Assembly: GCA_003215655.1 (NCBI GenBank)
Contig: QCKB01000003.1
Location: 124,001-188,000, forward strand
Reading direction: 5' to 3'
DNA from: Prochlorococcus sp. AG-409-J16
Lineage (GTDB): Bacteria > Cyanobacteriota > Cyanobacteriia > PCC-6307 > Cyanobiaceae
Length of the DNA stretch: 64,000 nucleotides
Positions 38,377-47,923 of this stretch are shown piece by piece. Position numbers and translations under genes: made by a program. The stretch's first letter is position 1. The number at the start of each line of letters is the position of its first letter. Below the pieces are notes generated by a model that was given only the letters and a program-made list of their open reading frames with translations, was not told the origin of the DNA and did no database searches.

Positions 38377-39819
38377 TTGAGCTCAGGCACTCTCTTCGAC
38401 AAAGTCTGGGAACTACACAAGGTAGCCAAACTGCCAGGAGGGTCGACCCAGTTATTTGTTGGCCTTCACCTGATTCACGAAGTAACCAGTCCACAAGCCT
38501 TTGCTGCCCTAGAAGAAAAAAGTTTTCCTGTGCGATGTCCCGATCAAACCATCGCAACTGTTGATCACATTGTGCCCACTACCAACCAAGAACGTCCATT
38601 TGAGGACCCCTTGGCCGAAGAAATGCTGAGCACCCTAGAAAGGAATTGCAAAAAGCACGGCATAAAGCTTCATGGAATTGGAAGTGGCTCACAAGGAATT
38701 GTTCATGTAATTGCCCCAGAACTGGGACTGACCCAACCTGGGATGACTGTCGCCTGCGGGGACTCTCACACTTCCACTCATGGAGCTTTTGGGGCCATTG
38801 CTTTCGGGATAGGTACAAGCCAGGTTAGAGATGTCCTCGCAAGCCAAACACTGGCAATGAACAAGCTAAAGGTTCGACAAATATGGATTGATGGTGAATT
38901 AAATGAAGGGGTCTATTCCAAAGATTTAATCCTGCATGTCATACGAGAACTTGGCGTCAAAGGTGGAGTGGGTTATGCATATGAATTCGCAGGGCCTGCC
39001 ATCGAAAAACTTTCAATGGAGGAAAGAATGACTATTTGCAATATGGCCATCGAAGGAGGAGCACGCTGTGGCTATATCAATCCTGACCAAACAACTTTCG
39101 AATATCTAAAAGGAAAGGCTAAGGCCCCTTCAGAAGAATCATGGCAACAGGCTTTGAACTGGTGGAAGGGCTTAGTCAGTTCTCCCGATTCAATTTTTGA
39201 TGATGTAGTGAAATTTGATGCCTCAAAAATCCCTCCAACAGTTACTTGGGGTATAACTCCTGGCCAAGGAATCGGCATTAATGAATCACTTCCCATACCA
39301 GAATCACTAGAGCCCAGTGAACGCCAAATAGCAGAAGAAGCCTATCGGTATATGGGACTAAAACCTGGCTCTGGAATTGAAGGAGTAAGCGTAGATGTTT
39401 GTTTTATAGGTAGCTGCACAAACGGGCGTCTAAGTGATCTTCATGCAGCTGCAAAAATTGCTCAAGGCCGAAAAGTCGCGCAAGGAGTAAAAGCTTTTGT
39501 TGTCCCTGGGTCCGAGCAAGTTGCGAGAGAAGCAGAACAAGAAGGTTTAGATAAAGTATTTAGAGGTGCTGGGTTTGAATGGCGAGAACCAGGCTGTTCA
39601 ATGTGTCTAGCCATGAATCCTGACAGGCTTGAAGGGCGGCAAATCAGTGCCAGCTCAAGCAATAGAAACTTCAAAGGACGACAAGGCTCCTCAAGTGGTC
39701 GCACCTTGCTTATGAGTCCGGCGATGGTTGCTGCGGCTGCAATTACTGGACAAGTCACAGATGTGAGAAGCCTTATAAAACAAGAGAAAGAAAGTACAGA
39801 AAAACTGAAAAATGAATAA
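38377..39819 (+). CDS. leuC: 3-isopropylmalate dehydratase large subunit
   Basis: 480 residues from a TTG start ([14 protein letters not shown]). Aconitase-family motifs: [20 protein letters not shown] and the 4Fe-4S cysteines in [14 protein letters not shown] and [12 protein letters not shown]. With LeuD it isomerises isopropylmalate in leucine synthesis. The N-terminus runs on to cinA with 26 bp between. Its end overlaps the leuD start by 8 bp. Confidence 0.97.
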   Translation: MSSGTLFDKVWELHKVAKLPGGSTQLFVGLHLIHEVTSPQAFAALEEKSFPVRCPDQTIATVDHIVPTTNQERPFEDPLAEEMLSTLERNCKKHGIKLHGIGSGSQGIVHVIAPELGLTQPGMTVACGDSHTSTHGAFGAIAFGIGTSQVRDVLASQTLAMNKLKVRQIWIDGELNEGVYSKDLILHVIRELGVKGGVGYAYEFAGPAIEKLSMEERMTICNMAIEGGARCGYINPDQTTFEYLKGKAKAPSEESWQQALNWWKGLVSSPDSIFDDVVKFDASKIPPTVTWGITPGQGIGINESLPIPESLEPSERQIAEEAYRYMGLKPGSGIEGVSVDVCFIGSCTNGRLSDLHAAAKIAQGRKVAQGVKAFVVPGSEQVAREAEQEGLDKVFRGAGFEWREPGCSMCLAMNPDRLEGRQISASSSNRNFKGRQGSSSGRTLLMSPAMVAAAAITGQVTDVRSLIKQEKESTEKLKNE

Positions 39820-40459
39820 CCCCATCCCCAACTTTCCAAAAGGTGCAATTTCAGAAATCATCGGAACGGCAATATCCCTAAGAGGAAATGACATAGATAC
39901 CGATCGAATTATTCCTGCGCGTTTCTTGAAATGCGTTAACTTTGATGCCCTCGGCTCTCAGGTATTTGATGATGACCGAAAAGAGCTGAATGGATTACAC
40001 CCATTTGATTTAAAAGAAAATCAGAATGCTTCCATCCTTGTCGTAAACGGAAACTTTGGATGTGGATCTAGCAGAGAGCATGCCCCTCAAGCGCTAATGC
40101 GATGGGGGATAAATGCTGTAATAGGTCAGAGCTTTGCAGAAATTTTCTTTGGTAATTGCCTAGCATTAGGCATCCCATGTTTCACAACATCCAAGCAAGA
40201 AATTGAAGAGATTCAAAAATCTATCGAATCCAATACTGGTATAGAATTGCTATTAAATTTAAAAAATCAGACCCTCAAAAGCAAAAAATCAACATGGCAA
40301 TTAGAGATAGACCCAGGAGCTAAACAAATGCTCACTTCAGGGCAATGGGATGCTACTAACCAGCTAATTTCAAACTCAAATTCTATTGATCAAATAGCAA
40401 AAAAACTTCCATACATCAATGGATTTAAAAGCAAAGATAGCTTAAACGATCTAACTTAA
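39812..40459 (+). CDS. leuD: 3-isopropylmalate dehydratase small subunit
   Basis: 215 residues. [14 protein letters not shown] and [16 protein letters not shown] are the LeuD signature. Forms the heterodimer with LeuC encoded just upstream (8-bp overlap, translational coupling likely). Its stop overlaps the tail of the convergent LptD-like gene by 4 bp. Confidence 0.96.
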   Translation: MNNPIPNFPKGAISEIIGTAISLRGNDIDTDRIIPARFLKCVNFDALGSQVFDDDRKELNGLHPFDLKENQNASILVVNGNFGCGSSREHAPQALMRWGINAVIGQSFAEIFFGNCLALGIPCFTTSKQEIEEIQKSIESNTGIELLLNLKNQTLKSKKSTWQLEIDPGAKQMLTSGQWDATNQLISNSNSIDQIAKKLPYINGFKSKDSLNDLT

Positions 40460-42963
40460 AAATTATCATTTTCTAGTACAGTTTCATACGGATAAAAAGG
40501 TGTTCCAGTACCAGTAATATTGAAATCATTCAGACGAAATCGCAAACCACCTATTCCCTTATATGGATTATAATATAACGCAAAATCATAAGATCTTCTT
40601 TGCCAAATAAGTTCGGCATTAGAATTAATCAAATCCCCATAATTATCATCAGATGGGTCAATATTTATCTCTATACCAGTCCCTAAAACTAATGGTCCTA
40701 TTATTTGCTGAGTCAACCCTATACCAAGTGTACGTAGATCCACAGCTCGATCATATTTAAACGGGCTAATTCCATTTTTGAATTTCCTACCTAAGCTAAC
40801 AGCTAATTTTGTATAATCTAAATAATTGCGGCTAAATGTTCCCAATGTCAGGGTTGGTCCTGTACTTATGCTCAATACATTTTGATTGTCACCGTTGCCA
40901 TATTTTGATAATGTTGAGCGCAAATTAGTATCCAAATTCAACCCTGGCCTTATAGGAATAGGAGAATATCTATATGCAGAATTAGGGCCCAGATTAGCTG
41001 TCCTTTTGCTCTTCCATATTGGATAGCTTAAATTAATAGAGCTATGTATATTCCCCCTCCACATACCAATCAAATCATTCCCTTCAAAGGACTCTGCCTG
41101 ATAATTTCCACCCCCTAGTCTTAAAAGGTAGTTCCCATTTCCTTTACCCAATAAGAAATTTTGCTTTTTCTCCAAGAAAGCTCCGAAAGCATTGTAAATG
41201 CTTGTTTCACCAAGAGAGCCATTCCAAGCCCTATAACGAAACGCTCCAAAAAATCGTACATCTAGTTGGCCTATGGTTTTTACATTAAAAGGTTTAACGA
41301 GGCTCCCCCAAAATCGTGATCCTTCAACAAAATTTTCCATATTAAAAGTGCTTATATCAGCATTAAAGCCAACGTCCCATCCATCACTAACACCCTTCAA
41401 CTCAGCCTCTAAGCCAAAGAGATCGCTATTTCTTGCTGATTGAAATACCTTCTGGCTATATGTTGAGCTGCCAGGTGACACATAACTGTTTGTCGAACCA
41501 TTATAAGCTCTTTGAATAAGAAACTGTGGCTGAAGATATAGCTTATAATTTTCTATCAAATTAATTTCTTTGATATTTCTTCCAACAAATAATCCGTCTC
41601 TATCTTTATCATCAATACCTAATAACCATCTATTTTCAACTTCTTCCTTCTTTCTTATACGACGTGATCTTATAAGAGGAATTCTTAATCTCTCTTCTAA
41701 AACCAATTCATTCTTATAGCTATTGACTAATAGATCTCCATTTTCTTGCTCTTTAGCAACCACCTTTACAGCATCTGTTCTTGACTGAGCAGGACTAAAA
41801 GGGTCGTTAGTAAAGCTCATACGATCAGCCATCCAACCATCAGAAAATAATTTAATCCTTGGAGATTGAAACCTCCATCGTGAGATAGATCCCATAATAA
41901 ATTTTTTCCTTCCTTGCCTAATAAGCTGAGAAACTCGAATCGAGCCATATTTATTCTTCTCATCTACATTCCTTAGAGATCTAGGAACACCAAATCGAGT
42001 CTCAAAAGTCAATCTGTCTCGGAGAGTTATTTGGTCAATCCTTTGATCAAATAACTTAACCAATTTATCACTTTCAACCTCTGAACTTTCCATTATAGAA
42101 TCAGGCCTAAATGTTTTAATTGTTGAATCTTCCAAAGAGTCACTTGAGGATTTAGAAAAAGAGTTGAATCCATCTTTATTCAACTCTTTTTCTAAAAGAA
42201 AACCGTCACCCATAGTTATCTCTCCGAGTATTTCGCTAACACTTTTTTGATTTCTATTACTTCTGATATATGTACCAGGGCAACCGATTGGAGGTGGAAA
42301 GTCTATAGAAGGTAACCTTTTCCTACTTAGACGAACCTTTTTTATAGGCGGGCATGCCATCCCTTTATCTAAGGATGCTATTAAGCTTTCTCGTTCAACA
42401 TTGTCAAGAGAAGTTAATTCCTTATTAACCTCATCACCATTTAAAAAAGTCGAAGCATTGCCTGCAGGCCAAAAACCAAGATTAAAGAAATCTGCTTTAG
42501 CCTTTTGAAAATCTAAGATTCCATAGACATCATTTAATTCACCTTCCTCTTCAATAAAGCTATAACGCAATGAGCTGGCTTGGAAATATTGACCACCCTT
42601 CTTAAACCTAACTTTTCCTCTTGCATACAAAGTTTGATACTTGCTATCCCAAGAAATATGGTCTGCAAGTAGCAATCCCCCATCAAGCCAAGCTCTGACT
42701 TGCCCCTCAGCAATAAGCCTTTCCTGTTTAGCGTCAAATGTCTGCTTATTAGATTGAATATTTAGGCTCTTATAAGACTTAAAGCCTTTTGATCCTGACG
42801 ATTGCAATCCAATGGATTTATTTCCACGCAAACTTGCTGATGAGGGTGAAGCCTCTTCAGCATGAAATTTATTTACTCTCAATTGCATGATGGGAGTCAG
42901 CATCCCCATCACAACTGAGGTGATTAACCAAAAGTTCCTTTTAAAGGGACTATTAACCACCAA
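40456..42963 (-). CDS. LptD-like outer-membrane protein with DUF3769-type beta-barrel
   Basis: 835 residues. A hydrophobic N-terminus (NFWLITSVVMGMLTPIMQL) acts as signal peptide. An OstA/LptA-like segment follows (about 70-150; KQERLIAEGQVRAWLDGG, LYARGKVRFKKGGQYFQASS). The long C-terminal part is rich in aromatic residues and alternating strands (LRLGGGNYQAESF, DYTKLAVSLGRKF) and ends LENDNF, a C-terminal aromatic as in barrels. It matches cyanobacterial DUF3769 proteins, the presumed LPS exporters. Role inferred from the family. Confidence 0.85.
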   Translation of the reverse strand: MVVNSPFKRNFWLITSVVMGMLTPIMQLRVNKFHAEEASPSSASLRGNKSIGLQSSGSKGFKSYKSLNIQSNKQTFDAKQERLIAEGQVRAWLDGGLLLADHISWDSKYQTLYARGKVRFKKGGQYFQASSLRYSFIEEEGELNDVYGILDFQKAKADFFNLGFWPAGNASTFLNGDEVNKELTSLDNVERESLIASLDKGMACPPIKKVRLSRKRLPSIDFPPPIGCPGTYIRSNRNQKSVSEILGEITMGDGFLLEKELNKDGFNSFSKSSSDSLEDSTIKTFRPDSIMESSEVESDKLVKLFDQRIDQITLRDRLTFETRFGVPRSLRNVDEKNKYGSIRVSQLIRQGRKKFIMGSISRWRFQSPRIKLFSDGWMADRMSFTNDPFSPAQSRTDAVKVVAKEQENGDLLVNSYKNELVLEERLRIPLIRSRRIRKKEEVENRWLLGIDDKDRDGLFVGRNIKEINLIENYKLYLQPQFLIQRAYNGSTNSYVSPGSSTYSQKVFQSARNSDLFGLEAELKGVSDGWDVGFNADISTFNMENFVEGSRFWGSLVKPFNVKTIGQLDVRFFGAFRYRAWNGSLGETSIYNAFGAFLEKKQNFLLGKGNGNYLLRLGGGNYQAESFEGNDLIGMWRGNIHSSINLSYPIWKSKRTANLGPNSAYRYSPIPIRPGLNLDTNLRSTLSKYGNGDNQNVLSISTGPTLTLGTFSRNYLDYTKLAVSLGRKFKNGISPFKYDRAVDLRTLGIGLTQQIIGPLVLGTGIEINIDPSDDNYGDLINSNAELIWQRRSYDFALYYNPYKGIGGLRFRLNDFNITGTGTPFYPYETVLENDNF

Positions 42964-43064
42964 AAGCCTGCTTCGAAAGCAAGTGATCTTGCCACGAAGA
43001 AATTACACACTGGACAATTTCAGACCAGTGTGTGGCGTGACCTAAAAAGAAAGCTCAAGGAGAG

Positions 43065-43193
43065 TCAGTCTTGTTGACCTTCTAAGTCCTTACGGGCCGG
43101 GGTTCTAGAAGGATCGCTGGCCAAAAAGCCAAACAGAAACACACCAACGAAGAACATGACCACCGAGTAAACGGAAATCTTGAGGGCGAGCAT
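43065..43193 (-). CDS. psbN: PsbN, photosystem II assembly factor
   Basis: 42 residues, not long enough for standard gene calling: [20 protein letters not shown], then [21 protein letters not shown]. It has one membrane helix and the conserved SDPSRxPxRxD tail. PsbN is not a stable photosystem II subunit but helps in early assembly and repair. It is divergent from psbH, the arrangement conserved in cyanobacteria and chloroplasts. Confidence 0.95.
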   Translation of the reverse strand: MLALKISVYSVVMFFVGVFLFGFLASDPSRTPARKDLEGQQD

Positions 43194-43355
43194 TGGGAAC
43201 CAACCACATCTATGGAAGTGAACTCATCTTATGAGGCTTTGCATAGGAATAACTATGAATAAGGGGGTGAAACGCCTTCGATTGGGGTGGATTGAAATGT
43301 TTCGAGGTCTAAAAAGGCCTAAATCCTGATAATCCGACAATTCAGAGCTCCCCAA

Positions 43356-43389
43356 GGGACAATGTGAAAGTTGTCCTCATTAGTTTTTT
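43356..43389 (+). terminator. Weak hairpin plus T-run in the psbN-psbH gap
   Basis: GGACAA/TTGTCC (6 bp plus a G-T pair) with an 8-nt loop is followed eight bases later by six T. It lies in the 285-base space between the divergent psbN and psbH genes, upstream of psbH, where a terminator is unexpected unless a small RNA ends there. The rest of the space must hold both promoters; I see no gene in it. Confidence 0.3.
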
Positions 43390-43478
43390 GCATCACATCT
43401 TTAGACAGATGAACCTTATGAGGCTTGTTACCTCTAGAATGTCATCACCAAAAATCTTCTGAGACCAAAAGCCTCGTC

Positions 43479-43682
43479 ATGTCTCAACGCACACGTGTAG
43501 GAACTTTCCTCAAAACACTCGGAAACTCTGGCCAAGGAAAGGTTGTTCCTGGCTGGGGAGCTACTCCAGTAATGGCAGCAGTAGGAACATTACTGCTTGT
43601 TTTCCTAGTGATCATGCTTCAGATTTACAACCAATCTCTTCTTCTTCAAGGCTTCACCGTTGAATGGAATGGAATGGGCTGA
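43479..43682 (+). CDS. psbH: Photosystem II protein H
   Basis: 67 residues: [32 protein letters not shown], and one membrane helix ([18 protein letters not shown]). Typical cyanobacterial PsbH lacking the phosphorylated plant extension. It stabilises CP47 and the QB site. The frame is open upstream to 43425, but the ATG at 43479 gives the family start. tatA follows 9 bp later. Confidence 0.97.
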   Translation: MSQRTRVGTFLKTLGNSGQGKVVPGWGATPVMAAVGTLLLVFLVIMLQIYNQSLLLQGFTVEWNGMG

Positions 43683-43691
43683 GGTCCGTCC

Positions 43692-43925
43692 ATGAATGTT
43701 TTCGGCATCGGTATACCCGAAATAGCGGTCATCGGTGCCTTGGCGCTTTTGATTTTTGGTCCAAAGCGACTGCCTGAGCTAGGCCGATCTATTGGGAAAA
43801 CCCTTAAAGGTTTTCAAGCGGCCTCAAATGAATTTGAAAAAGAAATCAATAAGGCAATGACAGAGCCGGAAGGTTCTTCCATGCCTGAAAAAGATATTAA
43901 CAACCTTGACTCAAGAGACGAATAA
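43692..43925 (+). CDS. tatA: Sec-independent protein translocase TatA/Hcf106 type
   Basis: 77 residues. A short N-terminal membrane helix (IPEIAVIGALALLIFGPKRLPELGRSIG, read in parts) with the FGPKRLPELGR hinge, then an amphipathic helix and an acidic tail. It forms the Tat pore component that exports folded proteins across the thylakoid/plasma membrane. TatA and TatB cannot be cleanly separated by sequence in cyanobacteria. Confidence 0.92.
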   Translation: MNVFGIGIPEIAVIGALALLIFGPKRLPELGRSIGKTLKGFQAASNEFEKEINKAMTEPEGSSMPEKDINNLDSRDE

Positions 43926-43961
43926 ACAAAAGAGTCACAAAATCTTTCTGGACACTAGTAA

Positions 43962-44570
43962 ATGAATCCAGGCGATTTAAGGCTATTTGTTGGTCTAGGT
44001 AATCCTGGCTCCAAATATCTAGGGACACGGCACAATATTGGCTTCATGGCATTAGAGAGGCTTGCCAAAAAAGAATCTGCCAATTTCAAAAAGATAGAAA
44101 AGCTCAACGGATTAATTGCTGATATAGGAGTTGGAGAAAAGAAAATACGACTTCTTTTACCTACCACATATATGAATGAAAGTGGGAGGTCTATAAAAGC
44201 AGCCCTCAATTGGTTTGGGCTCGAAGTTAATCAACTACTTGTAATTGTTGATGATTTAGACCTGCCGCTTGGGAGACTTCGTCTTCGTGTCAATGGAAGT
44301 GCAGGAGGACATAATGGATTAAAGAGCACAATTAATCATTTAGGGACTCAGGAGTTCAATAGATTAAGGATCGGTATCGGCAACCCTATATGTGACCCAT
44401 TAGAGCGAAAAGAAAGAACCATTTCACACGTATTGGGATCATTTTCTAAAGCTGAACAAACGCTTGTCAATAAAGTTCTAGATGAAGTTTTAATAGGCTT
44501 TGAACTAATTCAAAACTTAGGGATTGAGCGAGCAGGGAATCGTATCAATGCCTTCAAAGCCCAAGATTGA
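43962..44570 (+). CDS. pth: Peptidyl-tRNA hydrolase
   Basis: 202 residues. VGLGNPGSKYLGTRHNIGFM (catalytic His in RHNIG), TYMNESGRS, VDDLDLPLGRLRL and GSAGGHNGLKS are intact. It recycles peptidyl-tRNAs dropped by ribosomes. Starts 36 bp after tatA; the DUF3146 gene follows in 11 bp. Confidence 0.97.
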   Translation: MNPGDLRLFVGLGNPGSKYLGTRHNIGFMALERLAKKESANFKKIEKLNGLIADIGVGEKKIRLLLPTTYMNESGRSIKAALNWFGLEVNQLLVIVDDLDLPLGRLRLRVNGSAGGHNGLKSTINHLGTQEFNRLRIGIGNPICDPLERKERTISHVLGSFSKAEQTLVNKVLDEVLIGFELIQNLGIERAGNRINAFKAQD

Positions 44571-44581
44571 CCTATTGAGGG

Positions 44582-44839
44582 ATGAGTCCTTTACCTACTA
44601 CAACCGCATATTTACGTGTACATCGTCAAAGCTTCCATGACAAATGTCTTATTGGAGAAGTGTCGGCAGGAGGATTCGAATGGGAGTTTCAATGGGCATT
44701 TGATCGTGGTGAATTACGAGTTGAACCTTCTTTAGGTAGAGCCCTTATAGAAGATGCATTAATGCGTTTCCTAGTTAAAACTGACTACCATCTCGAAGCT
44801 GGAGGAGATTACAAATTCACTGTTAGGAGCCGATTCTGA
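44582..44839 (+). CDS. DUF3146-family cyanobacterial protein
   Basis: 85 residues, no membrane segment: TTTAYLRVHRQSFHDKCLIGEV, FEWEFQWAFDRGEL and LEPSLGRALIEDALMRFL-like helix (RVEPSLGRALIEDALMRF). Matches the small cyanobacterial family DUF3146 of unknown function. Its end overlaps the convergent RNase H-fold gene by 17 bp. Confidence 0.75.
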   Translation: MSPLPTTTAYLRVHRQSFHDKCLIGEVSAGGFEWEFQWAFDRGELRVEPSLGRALIEDALMRFLVKTDYHLEAGGDYKFTVRSRF

Positions 44840-45254
44840 AAGGCGGAGGTCCTACCCATCGAAGTTTCTTCTTAAGATGATCTTCTAAAAGCACTAATGC
44901 AGCAATTGAATCCAATTCCATTGGTGGAAGAATCAATCCTCTTGGCAAAAAAGCTAGCCACTTAGTTGGAGGCCATAGTTCAAAATAACGTTCTCTGGCT
45001 CTCAAAGTAGTCCCAAACTCATCTACAAGACTCACAGGAGCAAGCTCCTTAAGAAGATCCAACCATCTTTCACTAGTAGTTCCATTCCCAAGCACTATTC
45101 TCTGCAATTTTTGTCTTTCCTGCCAATCAATAATCTGTTTCAAAACCTCATCGGAGTGAACTGTTCGTCCCTCCAGGACTATTCCTTCATCAGGGTTAAT
45201 TAGTATCATTCCACATTTATTTATACCAGGATCTATAGCTATCAAAATACTCAT
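44823..45254 (-). CDS. RuvC/YqgF-like RNase H-fold protein
   Basis: 143 residues. ILIAIDPGINKCGMIL supplies the first acid, IVLGNGTTSERW, then LVDEFGTTLRARERY resembles the YqgF DE-x-TT motif, and PMELDSIAALVLLEDHL supplies the last acid. It probably cleaves structured RNA or DNA, like RuvC or YqgF, but a true RuvC or YqgF is usually encoded elsewhere, so its role is open. It is 2 bp downstream of the DUF3084 gene. Confidence 0.72.
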   Translation of the reverse strand: MSILIAIDPGINKCGMILINPDEGIVLEGRTVHSDEVLKQIIDWQERQKLQRIVLGNGTTSERWLDLLKELAPVSLVDEFGTTLRARERYFELWPPTKWLAFLPRGLILPPMELDSIAALVLLEDHLKKKLRWVGPPPFRIGS

Positions 45255-45256
45255 AA

Positions 45257-46183
45257 TTAATCCTCAAGCAGATCACCACTCTTCTTATCCTTTATACGAA
45301 GAGTAATTGCAACAGAATCAGCAGTGTCACTATTTCTAATAGCAATTGCTTGAAGCTCAATCCTACGAGGGGATCTATTAATTAATGATCTTCCTAATTC
45401 ATTTATAGAGTTTGCATCGAATTCCAACGCAGTGCTTAAAGAGCCACGCCTCTTAACTTCTGCCAATGTTGAAGCCAATAAAAGTCTTATTTTCTTTCTA
45501 ACTTCATCAGATGATCTTTCACTTTTAAGGATGGTTGTTTTAGCAAGTAACTCACCTTGCTTAATCAAGGTTTTATTTGCTCTGATTTCTGGGAATGCAT
45601 AAACTTGACGCTCTCCTAATAAGACATTTGCTGCGGATCTAATATTTACAACCCAAGTACCTTCTTGTTGAATAATCTCCTTTAACCGCTGAATATCATC
45701 TTTAGGAACTAATAAAATCTGTCTATCAGGCTTTTCACCAGGGAGAACTCTCCGAAAAGCCTCAAGGTTTGCTTGTTGTAAAAGTCGATCAACAACATTA
45801 GTTACTTGGCTAGGGGTATCTAGTTTAAAAGTTACCGTTACTAAAGGCTGTCCACTCATTAAGACCACTTCACCTCTCCTCAAGGCAATTAAATTATTCT
45901 CACGCTGCTTCAGCTCCTGTTGAGCAAAGTTAATTTTGGCCTGAAGAGTATCTAATTCAAATAGGCCTACTCTTAACTGTCGACTAACCAGCAACATCAA
46001 TCCAAACGACAAGGCACTGATCAAGCTGCCAGTGATCGCTGTTATAAAAACGGCTGTGCTCTTAGGCCTTAGGTTAAACAAACTCAATCGAGCTTTTCCT
46101 ACTCGACTTCCAAGGCGGTCCCCAAGGGTAGAAAGAATTCCCCCAAGAAGAAGTAACACAAAAATGATTAACCAGCCTGTCAC
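45257..46183 (-). CDS. DUF3084-domain membrane-anchored protein
   Basis: 308 residues. N-terminal membrane helix (GWLIIFVLLLLGGILSTLGD), SRVGKARLSLFNLRPKSTAV, a second helix (FITAITGSLISALSFGLMLLV), then a coiled-coil (AKINFAQQELKQRENNLIALRRGEV in parts) and a conserved C-terminal domain. This is the cyanobacterial DUF3084 layout; function unknown. It lies directly downstream of ntcA with 63 bp between, and directly upstream of the RNase H-fold gene. Confidence 0.85.
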   Translation of the reverse strand: MTGWLIIFVLLLLGGILSTLGDRLGSRVGKARLSLFNLRPKSTAVFITAITGSLISALSFGLMLLVSRQLRVGLFELDTLQAKINFAQQELKQRENNLIALRRGEVVLMSGQPLVTVTFKLDTPSQVTNVVDRLLQQANLEAFRRVLPGEKPDRQILLVPKDDIQRLKEIIQQEGTWVVNIRSAANVLLGERQVYAFPEIRANKTLIKQGELLAKTTILKSERSSDEVRKKIRLLLASTLAEVKRRGSLSTALEFDANSINELGRSLINRSPRRIELQAIAIRNSDTADSVAITLRIKDKKSGDLLED

Positions 46184-46246
46184 AGAAAAAGGGCCATTAG
46201 ATATAGGTGAAGATAGTCCAGTTCTTATTTTGAATATAAAAGAGAA

Positions 46247-46969
46247 TCAATTAAATCTTTTTGCTAAAGCAATCGGATCCAAAACAGTTATTTTTTTTCT
46301 ATCAATCTCAACCAGCCCAGAGTTTTTTAGATCTCCTAGTAGCCGAGTAATTGTGACTCGCGTAGATCCCGTCGCTTCAGCAATGGACTGATGGGACAAT
46401 CGAAGGTCAATTGTTATTCCTTGCTCGCCTGGTACTCCAAAATCCCTGCAAAGTACAAGCAAAAAGCTCACCAAACGAGACGACATATCTCGATGCGTAA
46501 GGGTTTCAATCATGGTTTCAGTTTGAAGGATTCGACTTGATAGACCTTGCAAAAGAAGCAATCCAACCGTTGGATCAGCTTCTATGGCCTGTCGGACTGA
46601 AGCCGCTGGAGCTGTAATCATTTCCACACGGGTAAACGCAACTGCGTGATAAAACCTGTCTGAACGGTGTCCGGTGAGCAATGACAAAACACCAAACAAG
46701 CTGTTCTCTCTTAAAAGAGCAACCGTAATTTCTTCACCAGATTCGTATACCCTCGATAGCCTTACTGCCCCTCGGCGAATCAAGTAGACCCTTTCAGCAG
46801 GGTCTCCAGGGAAAAAGATTGTTTTAGATCTTTCAACACTCTCATTATTAGAACCTTCTAATTCACGGATGACTTCTTGGAGAGTTCTTGGATTTAGCGA
46901 AGTTTCATTAGAAATTGATCCGGCCATTTGGCCAGACGATTTAGCGCTATATCGACTGAAACCTTTCAT
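46247..46969 (-). CDS. ntcA: Global nitrogen regulator NtcA
   Basis: About 240 residues, CRP/FNR family. An effector-binding beta-roll ([22 protein letters not shown]) is followed by the dimer helix and the helix-turn-helix [21 protein letters not shown] near the C-terminus, which in NtcA reads GTA-N8-TAC sites and responds to 2-oxoglutarate. The frame opens with GTG 46981; ATG 46969 ([12 protein letters not shown]) matches other picocyanobacterial NtcA proteins. It probably controls itself and amt1, both of which have sites upstream. Confidence 0.97.
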   Translation of the reverse strand: MKGFSRYSAKSSGQMAGSISNETSLNPRTLQEVIRELEGSNNESVERSKTIFFPGDPAERVYLIRRGAVRLSRVYESGEEITVALLRENSLFGVLSLLTGHRSDRFYHAVAFTRVEMITAPAASVRQAIEADPTVGLLLLQGLSSRILQTETMIETLTHRDMSSRLVSFLLVLCRDFGVPGEQGITIDLRLSHQSIAEATGSTRVTITRLLGDLKNSGLVEIDRKKITVLDPIALAKRFN

Positions 46970-47002
46970 CTCCCCATCCACCTTTTCGAACCAACTTGCA
47001 GG

Positions 47003-47044
47003 AAACTAAGGACAGGAAGTAAAAAGTCTTGTAGCAATAGTGAC
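47003..47044 (-). promoter_or_regulatory. Probable NtcA-activated promoter of ntcA
   Basis: On the minus strand GTC-N8-TAC (47044-47031) is followed after 22 bases by TAGTTT (47008-47003), the NtcA-activated arrangement with one half-site changed (GTC for GTA). It falls in the 85-bp gap between rph and the ntcA start and fits ntcA autoregulation known in other cyanobacteria. Confidence 0.52.
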
Positions 47045-47054
47045 CTTTTTAGCG

Positions 47055-47786
47055 TTACCTGTCCAAAAAAGCCTTCTGAATAGCATGAAGATCCTTCAAA
47101 CCTGGCTCTGCCACATCAAGCATAGTGTTGAGCTGCTGTCGACTAAAAGGAGCCCCTTCTGCTGTGCCTTGTAACTCCAAGAAACGTCCATCAGCCGCCA
47201 TAACTACATTTAGATCTATATCCGCGCGCGAGTCTTCGCTGTAATCCAAGTCAAGCAAAACATCGCCTCCGACCATGCCTACTGAAACCGCAGCGACTTG
47301 GTCCTGAAGAGGTTGCTTTGTCAAAACACCTTTGCTAATCAACCTGTCAAATCCACGTGAAAGTGCAATCCAAGCACCAGTTATTGCTGCAGTGCGGGTG
47401 CCTGCATCAGCCTGAATCACATCACAATCAATTAAAACTGTTCTTTCTCCAAGCGCATTCATATCAATAACTGCTCTCAAACTACGTCCAATTAATCGCT
47501 GGATCTCCTGAGTCCTTCCTGAAAGCTTTAACAACTCTCTTTGCTGACGCTGAGGAGTTGACCCAGGGAGCAATCGATATTCAGCACTCAACCAGCCCTG
47601 ATTTGAACCTTTCCTCCATCTAGGTACACCTTCCTCTATACAAACGCTACAAATAACTGAAGTCTTTCCTGTACTGATAATTACTGAACTAAGAGCAAAT
47701 CCCATTGGATCCCAAAGGATTTCAGAAGGCCTCAATTCTTCTGGGAAGCGACCATCAAACCTCTTTTGCTTTCGATCAGACATCAA
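47055..47786 (-). CDS. rph: Ribonuclease PH
   Basis: 243 residues. GRFPEELRPSEIL, the active-site LPGSTPQRQQRE, GRSLRAVIDMNALGERTVLIDCDVIQADAGTRTAAITGA (read in parts) and MVGGDVLLDLDYSED are typical of RNase PH, which trims tRNA 3' ends using phosphate. It lies just upstream of ntcA. A second 3' trimming system (PNPase) is not in this window. Confidence 0.95.
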   Translation of the reverse strand: MMSDRKQKRFDGRFPEELRPSEILWDPMGFALSSVIISTGKTSVICSVCIEEGVPRWRKGSNQGWLSAEYRLLPGSTPQRQQRELLKLSGRTQEIQRLIGRSLRAVIDMNALGERTVLIDCDVIQADAGTRTAAITGAWIALSRGFDRLISKGVLTKQPLQDQVAAVSVGMVGGDVLLDLDYSEDSRADIDLNVVMAADGRFLELQGTAEGAPFSRQQLNTMLDVAEPGLKDLHAIQKAFLDR

Positions 47787-47923
47787 GGAAGTATTGCGAT
47801 GGGGGAAACTAAGCCAAAGGCATTGGCTCTTAATACACCATAGATAGTGTCAATTTAGTTGTAAGACTGGAATAGACCGCTAGATTTAATGCCAGCAATG
47901 CTACCTATCCTCTTGAGACTCTG

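Noticed and set aside
43425-43478. Upstream extension of psbH
   Set aside because: PsbH is about 66 residues long and begins at ATG 43479; the extension has no family support.
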